Source: Alistipes sp. (lineage in GTDB: Bacteria; Bacteroidota; Bacteroidia; Bacteroidales; Rikenellaceae). Taken from it: DNA of 64,000 bases. Position numbers and translations under genes: made by a program. The number at the start of each line of letters is the position of its first letter. Position 1 is the stretch's first letter. The notes beneath the pieces were generated by a model. The model was not told the DNA's origin, made no database searches, and saw only the letters and a list, made by a program, of their open reading frames with translations. Positions 57,221 through 64,000 of the stretch are shown one piece after another. The DNA is taken from NCBI GenBank assembly GCA_017399485.1, contig JAFQCA010000006.1:1-64000 (forward strand). Direction: 5' to 3'.

Positions 57221-58075
57221 ATGTATACACAAGAGATTACGCGTCGCCATCGGGCTGCTTTTGTACTTGTATTAGACCGCTCGGGCTCAATGCAGGAGCG
57301 AATTCGTTTGGGGCGTATGAATATCACTCGCGCCGAGGCTGTAACGCTAATGGCTAATGCTCTAATAACCGAACTCATTGACCGCTGCCGACGCACCGAT
57401 TCGTTGCGCAACTATTACGACATTGCCGTTGTAGGCTATGGGAATGACGAAGTCGAAATGCTACTTGGCAAGAGTGGTTTTATATCGATTGCAGAGTTGG
57501 CCGATATGGCCCCCGCAAAGAGCGATATATCTATCGAAGAGGAGTTGTCGGATGGCTCATCGGCTATGGTTGCACACTCCATAATGCAGTGGCTCTCGCC
57601 AAAAGCCGAAGGGAAAACACCGATGTATGAGGCGATGTTGCGCGTACGCGATTTGGTCAAAGATTGGTGCGACAAAGAACAGAACAAAGAGAGTTTTCCA
57701 CCTATTGTAATCAACATTACTGATGGAGAATCATCGGATTGTGACGACAGAGAATTATGCGATATATGCTCGCAGATTCGCCGTACGGCAACCGATGACG
57801 GTAACACTCTGTTGCTAAATATTCACATCTCGGCAAATAATACAATCCCTTCGATGGTATTTCCTATGGCTGAGGAGTTGGCCACGGCAGACCGTTATGC
57901 CCACACTCTGGCTGAGTGTTCGAGCATTATGCCCGATGCCTTCAACCAAGCAATATGCCAAATCAAGGGGGCAGGAGCAACACCCCCGTTTTTCGGGATG
58001 GGCTACAACGCCTCAATTATCGAATTGTTGTCAATTATTAACATAGGCTCTCGTAGCGTAAGTAATATGCAATAA
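57221..58075 (+). CDS. VWA-domain protein (TerY-like)
   Basis: A 284-residue cytoplasmic protein made of a single von Willebrand A domain. The metal-ion site motif DRSGSMQ is at residues 19-25 near the N-terminus, a threonine in GKTPMYEA (near 130) is the likely second ligand, and the aspartate in NITDGESS (near 168) the third. The DRSGSM site at the very front and the FVLVLDRSGS opening resemble TerY-type proteins. No tellurite-resistance gene is nearby. It sits between a kinase and a pseudokinase gene, two bases before the latter, and is probably their shared scaffold or substrate. Confidence 0.8.
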   Translation: MYTQEITRRHRAAFVLVLDRSGSMQERIRLGRMNITRAEAVTLMANALITELIDRCRRTDSLRNYYDIAVVGYGNDEVEMLLGKSGFISIAELADMAPAKSDISIEEELSDGSSAMVAHSIMQWLSPKAEGKTPMYEAMLRVRDLVKDWCDKEQNKESFPPIVINITDGESSDCDDRELCDICSQIRRTATDDGNTLLLNIHISANNTIPSMVFPMAEELATADRYAHTLAECSSIMPDAFNQAICQIKGAGATPPFFGMGYNASIIELLSIINIGSRSVSNMQ

Positions 58076-58077
58076 CT

Positions 58078-59052
58078 ATGATTACTATTTCAGACTTACG
58101 CCGAGCCCTACTCGCGCCCGATAAATATTTCAAGTCGTTAAAAGGCCTAAAAGTAAAAAGCGACGATATAAGACGCTCTACGCTCTTTGCCGAAGTGGAG
58201 GCGGAGTGCGACGAAAACCGTTTTCTGCTATTGATGCCTCTGTCGCCACTTGCACTGCATCGCATCGAGCAATTTACGCCGCATAAGTATCATCTGCGAC
58301 ACTCTATCGTGCCGCAGATAACTATCCTGCGCGAGGAGATGCTCACCATTGATTCCTTAGGCAGAGAGAGGTATTGCGACATCGTGCTTGAGATGTTGCC
58401 TGTGGCTTTGCCATTTGCTGATGCATTGGCAACGGCAGCCTGCGACGAGCAATACGCCTCAGCGCTACTCGGCTCATTAAGTGCCCTGCAGACGGCTCTC
58501 TGCGAAAGCAATATTTCGCACAATAACCTACGAGCCGACAACATACTCATTGACAACCGCGACAGACTCTACCCCATACGCTGGTACTACGCGACATCAA
58601 CCAACGACGGCGACAGTGCGGCTTTGCAGGCGATAAAGGATGAGTTGAACAAAATGCTCGCCAACAACCTATTGTGCGATATAGACACTGCGTCATACGA
58701 TACTCCGACCTCGCTCGCTGGTCATCTGTCCATTGGTGAGATGAGCGAGGGGTTGATTGCCGTCGAGGACAATGAGGGTTGGGGCTTTGTCGATAGTCAG
58801 AATCGCTACATCATATCGCCACAATATCTATGGGTTAATGATTTTCGTGAAGGTCGCACCGAAGTGGAGACTACAGAGGGTATGGGCCTGATTGACAAAC
58901 AAGGCAACTACATTATTCCACCGCTTTACAAAATCGTTGATTACAATCCGCACAAAGGAGAATCGATGGTCTTTGACGGTAACGGTTGGAGCGTATTTGA
59001 TTATTCGGGCAAGCAGTTGTGTCCCTTCGGGGAGGTCGAGCCCGTATTATAA
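58078..59052 (+). CDS. Pseudokinase with C-terminal WG repeats
   Basis: A 324-residue cytoplasmic protein. Residues about 1-185 follow the kinase fold, but the catalytic loop reads SHNNLRADNILI (near 140-151), with Asn in place of the HxD Asp. The DFG position reads IRWYYA, so the metal-binding Asp is lost. It should be inactive. Residues about 225-320 hold about three WG-type repeats (EGWGFVDSQNRYIISPQY, then GMGLIDKQGNYIIPPLY, then NGWSVFDYSGKQL). The start overlaps nothing and follows the VWA stop by two bases, so the two are tightly coupled. Confidence 0.75.
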   Translation: MITISDLRRALLAPDKYFKSLKGLKVKSDDIRRSTLFAEVEAECDENRFLLLMPLSPLALHRIEQFTPHKYHLRHSIVPQITILREEMLTIDSLGRERYCDIVLEMLPVALPFADALATAACDEQYASALLGSLSALQTALCESNISHNNLRADNILIDNRDRLYPIRWYYATSTNDGDSAALQAIKDELNKMLANNLLCDIDTASYDTPTSLAGHLSIGEMSEGLIAVEDNEGWGFVDSQNRYIISPQYLWVNDFREGRTEVETTEGMGLIDKQGNYIIPPLYKIVDYNPHKGESMVFDGNGWSVFDYSGKQLCPFGEVEPVL

Positions 59053-59103
59053 TAATATTTATTTCAACGCGTTAGAATACAAATAAATAAAACAGATAAA
59101 AAT

Positions 59104-60030
59104 ATGGAACAGACAAAATGTCTAATTATCGGTAGCGGCCCCGCAGGTTTTACAGCCGCAATATATGCATCACGTGCCAACCTCGCACCTATCGTTTACG
59201 AAGGTATCGAGCCGGGCGGACAACTCACCACAACAACCGACATTGAGAACTTTCCTGGCTATCCTGAGGGTATCAAAGGTACTGAGATGATGGCCGACCT
59301 AAAGCGTCAAGCACAACGCTTTGGAGCAGATGTACGTTTCGGCGTTGTAACAAATGTCGATTTCGACAGCCGTCCATTTGTTGTAACGGTTGATGGCGAG
59401 AAACAGATTCAAGCCGACTCGCTTATCATCGCTACGGGTGCATCAGCAAAGTATCTCGGTTTGGGCTCAGAGATGAAATATCGCGGTCAGGGCGTGAGTG
59501 CCTGCGCTACGTGCGACGGATTCTTCTACCGTAAGCAGGATGTAGCCGTTGTAGGTGGCGGCGACACAGCCTGCGAAGAGGCAACCTATCTGGCCTCTAT
59601 CTGCAAGCAGGTATATCTTATCGTCAGAAAACCCTTCCTGCGCGCATCAAAGGCTATGCAAGAGAGAGTCTTTGCCACTCCCAATATCAAGGTAATGTTT
59701 GAATACAATACAGTCGAGGTTTTGGGTGACGAGGATGGTGTTACGGGTGCTTTATTGCGCCACTCATCGGGAGAGGAGACCACAATCGACATCAGCGGTT
59801 TCTTCCTCGCCATCGGCCACCATCCCAACACAGAACTATTCAAGGGTAAGATAGACCTCGACGCAGAGGGTTACATCAAGGTCGAGCCCGGCACATCGAA
59901 AACCAACATCGAGGGTGTATTTGCCGCAGGTGATGTAAAGGACCCGCACTACCGTCAGGCCATCACTGCTGCTGGTTCAGGTTGTATTGCAGCCCTCGAC
60001 TGCGAGCGTTACCTGTTGAGCAAGAAATAA
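59104..60030 (+). CDS. trxB: Thioredoxin reductase
   Basis: A 308-residue FAD enzyme that uses NADPH to reduce thioredoxin. FAD site IIGSGPAGFTAAIYASRA near 8, the redox pair CATCDG near 138, the NADPH site GGGDTACEEA near 157, and GVFAAGDVKD near 277 are all present. Followed after six bases by rnz. Standard length. Confidence 0.96.
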   Translation: MEQTKCLIIGSGPAGFTAAIYASRANLAPIVYEGIEPGGQLTTTTDIENFPGYPEGIKGTEMMADLKRQAQRFGADVRFGVVTNVDFDSRPFVVTVDGEKQIQADSLIIATGASAKYLGLGSEMKYRGQGVSACATCDGFFYRKQDVAVVGGGDTACEEATYLASICKQVYLIVRKPFLRASKAMQERVFATPNIKVMFEYNTVEVLGDEDGVTGALLRHSSGEETTIDISGFFLAIGHHPNTELFKGKIDLDAEGYIKVEPGTSKTNIEGVFAAGDVKDPHYRQAITAAGSGCIAALDCERYLLSKK

Positions 60031-60036
60031 TAGAGA

Positions 60037-60969
60037 ATGTCGATAGCGGTAACCATACTCGGCAACTCGTCGGCCAAGCCAACGGCAACGTCACACCCTT
60101 CGGCACAAGTTGTGAACATCAACGAGCAATACTTTCTGGTTGATGCAGGAGAGGGTGTGCAACGTCGTATGGCCCGATGCGGTATCTCACCACTGAAACT
60201 ACGTGCTGTCTTTATCTCGCATCTGCACGGTGACCACCTCTATGGATTGTTTCCGTTGCTCTCGACGCTGGGATTATACGGACGTCGCACACCATTGCGC
60301 ATATATGCGCCACGCCCATTCGGGGAGATGTTGGAGTGCTTTCTACGCCTATGTGAAAGCAACCTGCCTTATACTCCCGAGTGGATAGAGGTCGATACAA
60401 CCAAGCACCGCATCATTTTCGAGAACGACACCACCGAAGTGTGGTCACTGCCACTGCGACACCGCGTACCAACGTCAGGATTCCTGTTTCGACAAAAAGA
60501 ACCACCCATCAATGTCAGCAAATTCGCTATCGAACGATACGGATTATCGTTGGCACAAATTGTAGCAGCCAAACGGGGAGAAGATATAACATTGGACAGT
60601 GGCGAGATTGTCGCTAATGAAAAAATCACCTATCGTCCATACGCCTCGCTATCGTATGCCTACTGCTCCGATACCAACTATTCGGCCCGCCTGGCAAAGA
60701 TGGTCGAGGGGGTTGATATGCTCTATCACGAGGCCACCTACGAAGCCAAAGAGCGCAAGATAGCCAAAGAGCGCGGGCACGCCACCACGGCTGATGCCGC
60801 CAAAGTGGCAAAGATGGCTGGTGCGGGACGGCTGCTGATTGGGCACTTCTCATCACGCTACAAGGATTTACAGCCTCTGCTTGACGAGAGCCGAGAGATA
60901 TTCCCCACAACAGATATTGCACGCGAGGGAGAGACATTTTTAATTGAGCCTAAACGCCAACGATTATGA
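60037..60969 (+). CDS. rnz: Ribonuclease Z
   Basis: A 310-residue metallo-beta-lactamase-fold endonuclease that trims the 3' trailer of pre-tRNAs. SHLHGDHLYGLFPLL near 61 holds the zinc-binding histidines, with SDTNYSARL near 208 and HEATYEA near 230, and the last histidine is in IGHFSSRYKD near 268. It overlaps the next gene by four bases (ATGA). Confidence 0.95.
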   Translation: MSIAVTILGNSSAKPTATSHPSAQVVNINEQYFLVDAGEGVQRRMARCGISPLKLRAVFISHLHGDHLYGLFPLLSTLGLYGRRTPLRIYAPRPFGEMLECFLRLCESNLPYTPEWIEVDTTKHRIIFENDTTEVWSLPLRHRVPTSGFLFRQKEPPINVSKFAIERYGLSLAQIVAAKRGEDITLDSGEIVANEKITYRPYASLSYAYCSDTNYSARLAKMVEGVDMLYHEATYEAKERKIAKERGHATTADAAKVAKMAGAGRLLIGHFSSRYKDLQPLLDESREIFPTTDIAREGETFLIEPKRQRL

Positions 60970-61703
60970 CCAAAGCCGAAATACAATTTATACGTTCGCT
61001 TGCCGATAAGCAGGTGCGCGACACGGAGCGCTTATTCATCGCCGAAGGGGAAAAACTCATCAGCGAAATCCTCGATTCACATCTGCGCATACACCGCATA
61101 TATGCTCTTGATGGTGTACTGAAGGGTAAAGCCGAAGTGGTCACGCCAAAGGAGATGGAACGCATTTCGCAACTCAAGACTGCATCAAATTGCTTGGCCA
61201 TAGTCGAGCAACCGCGTTTCAACACCCCCACTGCAGCACCCGCCACCGCCCTATCGTTGGCACTGGACGGAGTACAGAATCCGGGCAATTTAGGCACCAT
61301 AATACGTCTTGCCGACTGGTTTGGCATAAGCGATATATTCTGCTCTGAAGCGACAGCCGACTGCTATAACCCCAAAGTCATTCAGGCCACGATGGGGGCT
61401 ATATTGCGAGTGAGAGTTCACTACTTGCCGCTTGCCGATTTTCTTGCTCTCTCGGCCAAAGAGGGAACTCCCATCTACGGCACAATGCTCGACGGTGAGA
61501 ATATTTACGAGAGTAGGCTTTCGGCCAATGGCGTAATTGTTATGGGCAATGAGGGCAAGGGCGTGAGTGCAGAGTGCGCACAACACTTTTCGCATCGTCT
61601 GCTCATACCCTCCTATCCTCCCGAGCGTCAAGGCTCCGAGTCGCTCAATGTAGCGATGGCTACGGGCATCGTCTGTGCCGAGTTCCGCCGCCGCACAAAA
61701 TAG
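60966..61703 (+). CDS. SpoU/TrmH-family RNA 2'-O-ribose methyltransferase
   Basis: A 245-residue SPOUT methyltransferase. An N-terminal substrate-binding domain (about 1-90, with FIAEGEKLISEIL) is followed by the knot domain. Motif 1 is NPGNLGTIIRLADWFG near 103, motif 2 is VIVMGNEGKGVS near 188 and motif 3 is SLNVAMATGIV near 226. It methylates a ribose in rRNA or tRNA, and the exact site cannot be called. Translationally coupled to rnz. Terminator at 61759-61786. Confidence 0.9.
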   Translation: MTKAEIQFIRSLADKQVRDTERLFIAEGEKLISEILDSHLRIHRIYALDGVLKGKAEVVTPKEMERISQLKTASNCLAIVEQPRFNTPTAAPATALSLALDGVQNPGNLGTIIRLADWFGISDIFCSEATADCYNPKVIQATMGAILRVRVHYLPLADFLALSAKEGTPIYGTMLDGENIYESRLSANGVIVMGNEGKGVSAECAQHFSHRLLIPSYPPERQGSESLNVAMATGIVCAEFRRRTK

Positions 61704-61758
61704 CAGCAAAATATCGCAACCCGCTGAAAACAACAACAAAAAGTCTTCAACACTCTAA

Positions 61759-61786
61759 AAAACGGCCCTAAAAAGCCGTTTTTTTG
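61759..61786 (+). terminator. Terminator of trxB-rnz-SpoU
   Basis: Stem AAAACGGC (61759-61766) and GCCGTTTT (61775-61782) with a T run. The A run on the left makes it work in both directions. Confidence 0.85.
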
Positions 61787-61838
61787 TTTCATCGGCATCA
61801 ATTCACGCATTATCAGGCTAATAATTGAAAATTATTAG

Positions 61839-61846
61839 TATATTTG
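61839..61846 (+). promoter_or_regulatory. -7 element for pdxA
   Basis: TATATTTG lies 23 bases before the pdxA ATG. Confidence 0.6.
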
Positions 61847-61869
61847 CTCTTTGAAATAAAGAATTTTGT

Positions 61870-62967
61870 ATGTCAGACAACAGACTTAAGATAGGAATTA
61901 CACAAGGTGACATCAACGGCGTAGGCTGGGAAGTGATACTCAAGACATTGGCCGACAGCCGTATGACAGAGTTGTTCACGCCCGTAGTTTACGGCTCGTT
62001 GCAGGCCGCAAAAACATATATGCCTCTGCTGGAGAAACAGGAGGATGGTTATACCTTGCAGTTTAACGTCGTCGCATCGGCCCACGAGGCTCGTCGCGGC
62101 AAGGTCAATCTCGTAGAGTGTGGTAATGCAACACCCAAAGCAGGTATTGCATCTCACGAAGCAGGCAAGGCCGCAGTCGAGGCTTTGGAGAGAGCCGCCG
62201 CCGACCTCAAGAGTGGAGAGATAGATGCAGTGGTTACCGCTCCGATTGATAAGGAGAGTGCGCAGAGCGAGGAGTTCCGTTTTACAGGCCACACCGAGTT
62301 CTTTGCCTCACATCTGGAGGGCGAGCCGATGATGATTATGTGCAGTGACCGTCTTCGTGTTGGTTTGGTTACAATCCACATCCCCGTAGCAGAGGTTAGC
62401 AAGAACATCTCAAAGGAGAAGATTTTGCAATCACTCACAACATTACGCGCCTCGCTGAAGCAGGACTTTGGCATCGTGGAGCCCCGCATCGCAGTACTTG
62501 CACTCAACCCCCACGCGGGCGAGGGTGGTATGCTCGGCACTGAGGAGCAGGAGATTATCAAACCCGCCATCGTCGAGGCTTTCGAGCAGGGCACATTAGC
62601 ATTCGGCCCATTCCCCGCAGACGGCTTGTTTGCAAACGGAGGTTATATGAAGTATGATGCCGTATTGGCAATGTATCACGACCAAGGCCTGACGCCATTC
62701 AAGACTCTATCACCCGATGGTGTGAACTTTACGGCAGGCTTGTCGGCAGTACGTACATCACCCGACCACGGTACGGCTTACGACATCGCGGGCAAGGGCA
62801 TAGCCGATGCGCAGTCGATGCGTAACGCCATCTACTCTGCTATTGATATCGTTCGTAACCGCGAAGACTGGGCCAAATGGAACGCCAATCCGTTGCAGCG
62901 TTTCGAGCGCGACAAGGGCCGCGACGTATCAATCAAGGATTTGAAGTTACCTGAGCAGGAGGAGTAA
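61870..62967 (+). CDS. pdxA: 4-hydroxythreonine-4-phosphate dehydrogenase
   Basis: A 365-residue metal-dependent enzyme of the DXP-dependent pathway to pyridoxal phosphate. It oxidises 4-phosphohydroxy-L-threonine. Metal and substrate histidines are seen in FTGHTEFFA near 139, LNPHAGEGG near 215 and YHDQGLTPFK near 270, with SPDHGTAYDIAGKG near 300. Slightly longer than E. coli PdxA. pdxJ is not in the window. The downstream gap has direct TTGAA repeats. Confidence 0.94.
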   Translation: MSDNRLKIGITQGDINGVGWEVILKTLADSRMTELFTPVVYGSLQAAKTYMPLLEKQEDGYTLQFNVVASAHEARRGKVNLVECGNATPKAGIASHEAGKAAVEALERAAADLKSGEIDAVVTAPIDKESAQSEEFRFTGHTEFFASHLEGEPMMIMCSDRLRVGLVTIHIPVAEVSKNISKEKILQSLTTLRASLKQDFGIVEPRIAVLALNPHAGEGGMLGTEEQEIIKPAIVEAFEQGTLAFGPFPADGLFANGGYMKYDAVLAMYHDQGLTPFKTLSPDGVNFTAGLSAVRTSPDHGTAYDIAGKGIADAQSMRNAIYSAIDIVRNREDWAKWNANPLQRFERDKGRDVSIKDLKLPEQEE

Positions 62968-63026
62968 AGAAAGAGAATTCAAAATTCAAAATCGAAGATT
63001 GAAGATTGAATAAAAATTAAAGAGAT

Positions 63027-63257
63027 ATGTTAGAGCAGGGAAGGCCGCAAAGAACTCGAACCAATATGGCATTGTGGGTATCAGTCGCTATATTGTCAAT
63101 CCTTGGCTTGGGCGCAAATGTCTACAAGGCAAATACCGGCGACGAGTTGGATTGGGCCTCGACCATTGCCGAGGCAGCGTGTCTATTGACGGCAGGACTA
63201 TTTATCTTTGACAATAGACTCAAGAAGCGCAAGGTGCAAGAAGAGGAGAATAAGTAG
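63027..63257 (+). CDS. Small two-helix membrane protein
   Basis: A 76-residue protein with a basic start (MLEQGRPQRTRTNM), two hydrophobic segments (about 14-32 and 46-63) and a lysine-rich tail (NRLKKRKVQEEENK). Unknown family. It is followed after 29 bases by another small membrane protein of the same layout, and both lie just before thrS. Together they look like a real two-gene unit rather than noise, as both have basic C-termini and matching gene spacing. Confidence 0.6.
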   Translation: MLEQGRPQRTRTNMALWVSVAILSILGLGANVYKANTGDELDWASTIAEAACLLTAGLFIFDNRLKKRKVQEEENK

Positions 63258-63286
63258 AAAGGTTTAACAAAATAAACTTTAGAGTT

Positions 63287-63484
63287 ATGGAGAGAAAGAG
63301 AGCGTGGAAGATTAACCTTTGGGCACATCGTTTTACGTTGGTATTAGCCATTATTATTTTGGCCATTAACTTTTTCACTTCTCAACCAATCGAGTGGTTC
63401 TATGTCGGTTTGGGAGCATTGATGGTATGCAGCTCGGTGCTGAATATAAAAACCGCCAAACGCGAACTACGCAAAGAAGAATAA
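63287..63484 (+). CDS. Small two-helix membrane protein
   Basis: A 65-residue protein, start MERKRAWKIN. Two hydrophobic segments (about 13-30 and 37-52) and a basic end (KTAKRELRKEE). It resembles the preceding gene in layout but not clearly in sequence. Function unknown. It precedes thrS by 95 bases. Confidence 0.6.
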   Translation: MERKRAWKINLWAHRFTLVLAIIILAINFFTSQPIEWFYVGLGALMVCSSVLNIKTAKRELRKEE

Positions 63485-63504
63485 TTTTGAATTAAAAATT
63501 AATC

Positions 63505-63554
63505 GAGCCCGAAACCGTATTCCGTCTCGTAATTGTGGAAGCGGGAGGAGGCTC
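63505..63554 (+). promoter_or_regulatory. Possible structured leader of thrS
   Basis: GAGCC (63505-63509) pairs with GGCTC (63550-63554). Inside it, CCG (63515-63517) pairs with CGG (63542-63544) and TTCC (63520-63523) with GGAA (63537-63540), giving a nested stem. It ends 25 bases before the thrS ATG, and could control translation. Confidence 0.4.
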
Positions 63555-63579
63555 AAAACATAAAACTTAAATAACAATT

Positions 63580-64000
63580 ATGATTAAAATCACATTTCCT
63601 GATGGCAACGTTAAGGAGTTTGCCAAAGGAACAACTGCTTACCAAGTAGCCGAGAGCATCAGCCCTCGTCTCGCTGCCGACTGTCTGGCCGCTTCGGTAA
63701 ACGGCGCTACTGTCGATATGACACGCGCCATCGACGAGGACGCAACAATCAAGTTCTACAAGTGGGACGATGCCGAGGGCAAGCACGCCTTCTGGCACAC
63801 ATCATCTCACCTCTTGGCAGAGGCTTTGCAGAGTCTCTACCCGGGCATCAAGTTCGGTATCGGCCCTGCTATCGACAACGGATTCTACTACGACGTAGAC
63901 TCTCCCACCCCCATCACCGAGGGCGACTTGGAGGCCATCGAGAAGAAGATGCAGGAGTTGGCTCGCCAGAAAGAGGAGTTGGTGCGTTCTGAGGTATCGA
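63580..64000 (+). CDS. thrS: Threonyl-tRNA synthetase, N-terminal part (runs off the window)
   Basis: The frame from ATG 63580 stays open to the window end (140 codons). It begins with a TGS domain ([19 protein letters not shown], about residues 2-60), followed by the start of the SAD editing domain ([20 protein letters not shown] near 70, [13 protein letters not shown] near 95). The catalytic core lies beyond the window. This enzyme charges tRNA-Thr and edits serine errors. Confidence 0.95.
   Translation, partial: MIKITFPDGNVKEFAKGTTAYQVAESISPRLAADCLAASVNGATVDMTRAIDEDATIKFYKWDDAEGKHAFWHTSSHLLAEALQSLYPGIKFGIGPAIDNGFYYDVDSPTPITEGDLEAIEKKMQELARQKEELVRSEVS

Overview
The window looks like a chromosomal segment of a member of the order Bacteroidales (phylum Bacteroidota). 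Three things point there. Many genes are preceded by the Bacteroidota sigma factor -7 element TAnnTTTG, often with a TTG/TTTG about 19-21 bases upstream, and Shine-Dalgarno sites are rare. The proteins have Bacteroidota relatives: a ROK/GH2/EEP sugar operon, secreted Gfo/Idh-type lipoproteins, a YgiQ radical SAM protein, and a TGS/uridine-kinase fusion. Menaquinone is probably made by the futalosine route (MqnE), which fits a Rikenellaceae/Alistipes-like lineage, but I cannot fix the genus from sequence alone.

Layout. 1-1.8 kb: the end of an unknown gene, a repeat-rich gap with a MITE-like element and a relic copy of the fba 3' end, then class II fructose-bisphosphate aldolase. 1.8-7.1 kb (minus): ROK kinase, endo/exonuclease/phosphatase-family protein and LacZ-type beta-galactosidase as a sugar-use operon. 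7.2-11.5 kb (minus): asnS, a GDSL esterase, rpoN and a small membrane protein. 11.7-15.5 kb (plus): a truncated GH2-like protein, rlmH and an LTA-synthase-like enzyme. 15.5-23.1 kb (minus): a YgiQ radical SAM protein, then an apparent operon tgt-lptF/G-mqnE-PASTA protein-rluD. 23.3-28.6 kb: glycosyltransferase with an overlapping ECF sigma factor, a secreted oxidoreductase-like lipoprotein and rpsA. 28.7-34.1 kb: a secreted phosphodiesterase, rpsT, tRNA-Glu, adk, a lipoprotein, a DUF4838-like protein and thiL. 34.3-36.0 kb: a frameshifted ECF sigma factor with a putative membrane anti-sigma factor. 36.2-39.5 kb (minus): a secreted amidotransferase-like protein, the rpsF-rpsR-rplI operon and an unknown secreted protein. 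39.8-44.6 kb (plus): a second LTA-synthase-like enzyme translationally coupled to an iron/corrinoid ABC importer. 44.7-47.3 kb (minus): hflX-upp and a TonB-like protein. 47.6-55.9 kb (plus): rlmN, rsmG, a secreted TIM-barrel-like protein, a nucleoside kinase fusion, gcvP, a NifX-like protein and a Cys-tailed FKBP. 56.0-59.1 kb (plus): a three-gene signalling cluster of protein kinase, VWA protein and pseudokinase with WG-type repeats. 59.1-64.0 kb (plus): trxB, rnz, a SpoU methyltransferase, pdxA, two tiny membrane proteins and the start of thrS.

Most of the window is core metabolism and translation. The least explained part is the kinase/VWA/pseudokinase cluster, where an active-looking kinase and a degenerate one, both with beta-rich WG-type tails, flank a metal-binding VWA protein. 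Other points worth checking are the sigma factor broken inside a GA dinucleotide tract, the relic second fba terminus with its own compensated terminator, a Tgt without its zinc cysteines, and the truncated GH2 pseudoenzyme tied to rlmH. I saw no CRISPR array, prophage, integrase or complete insertion sequence.
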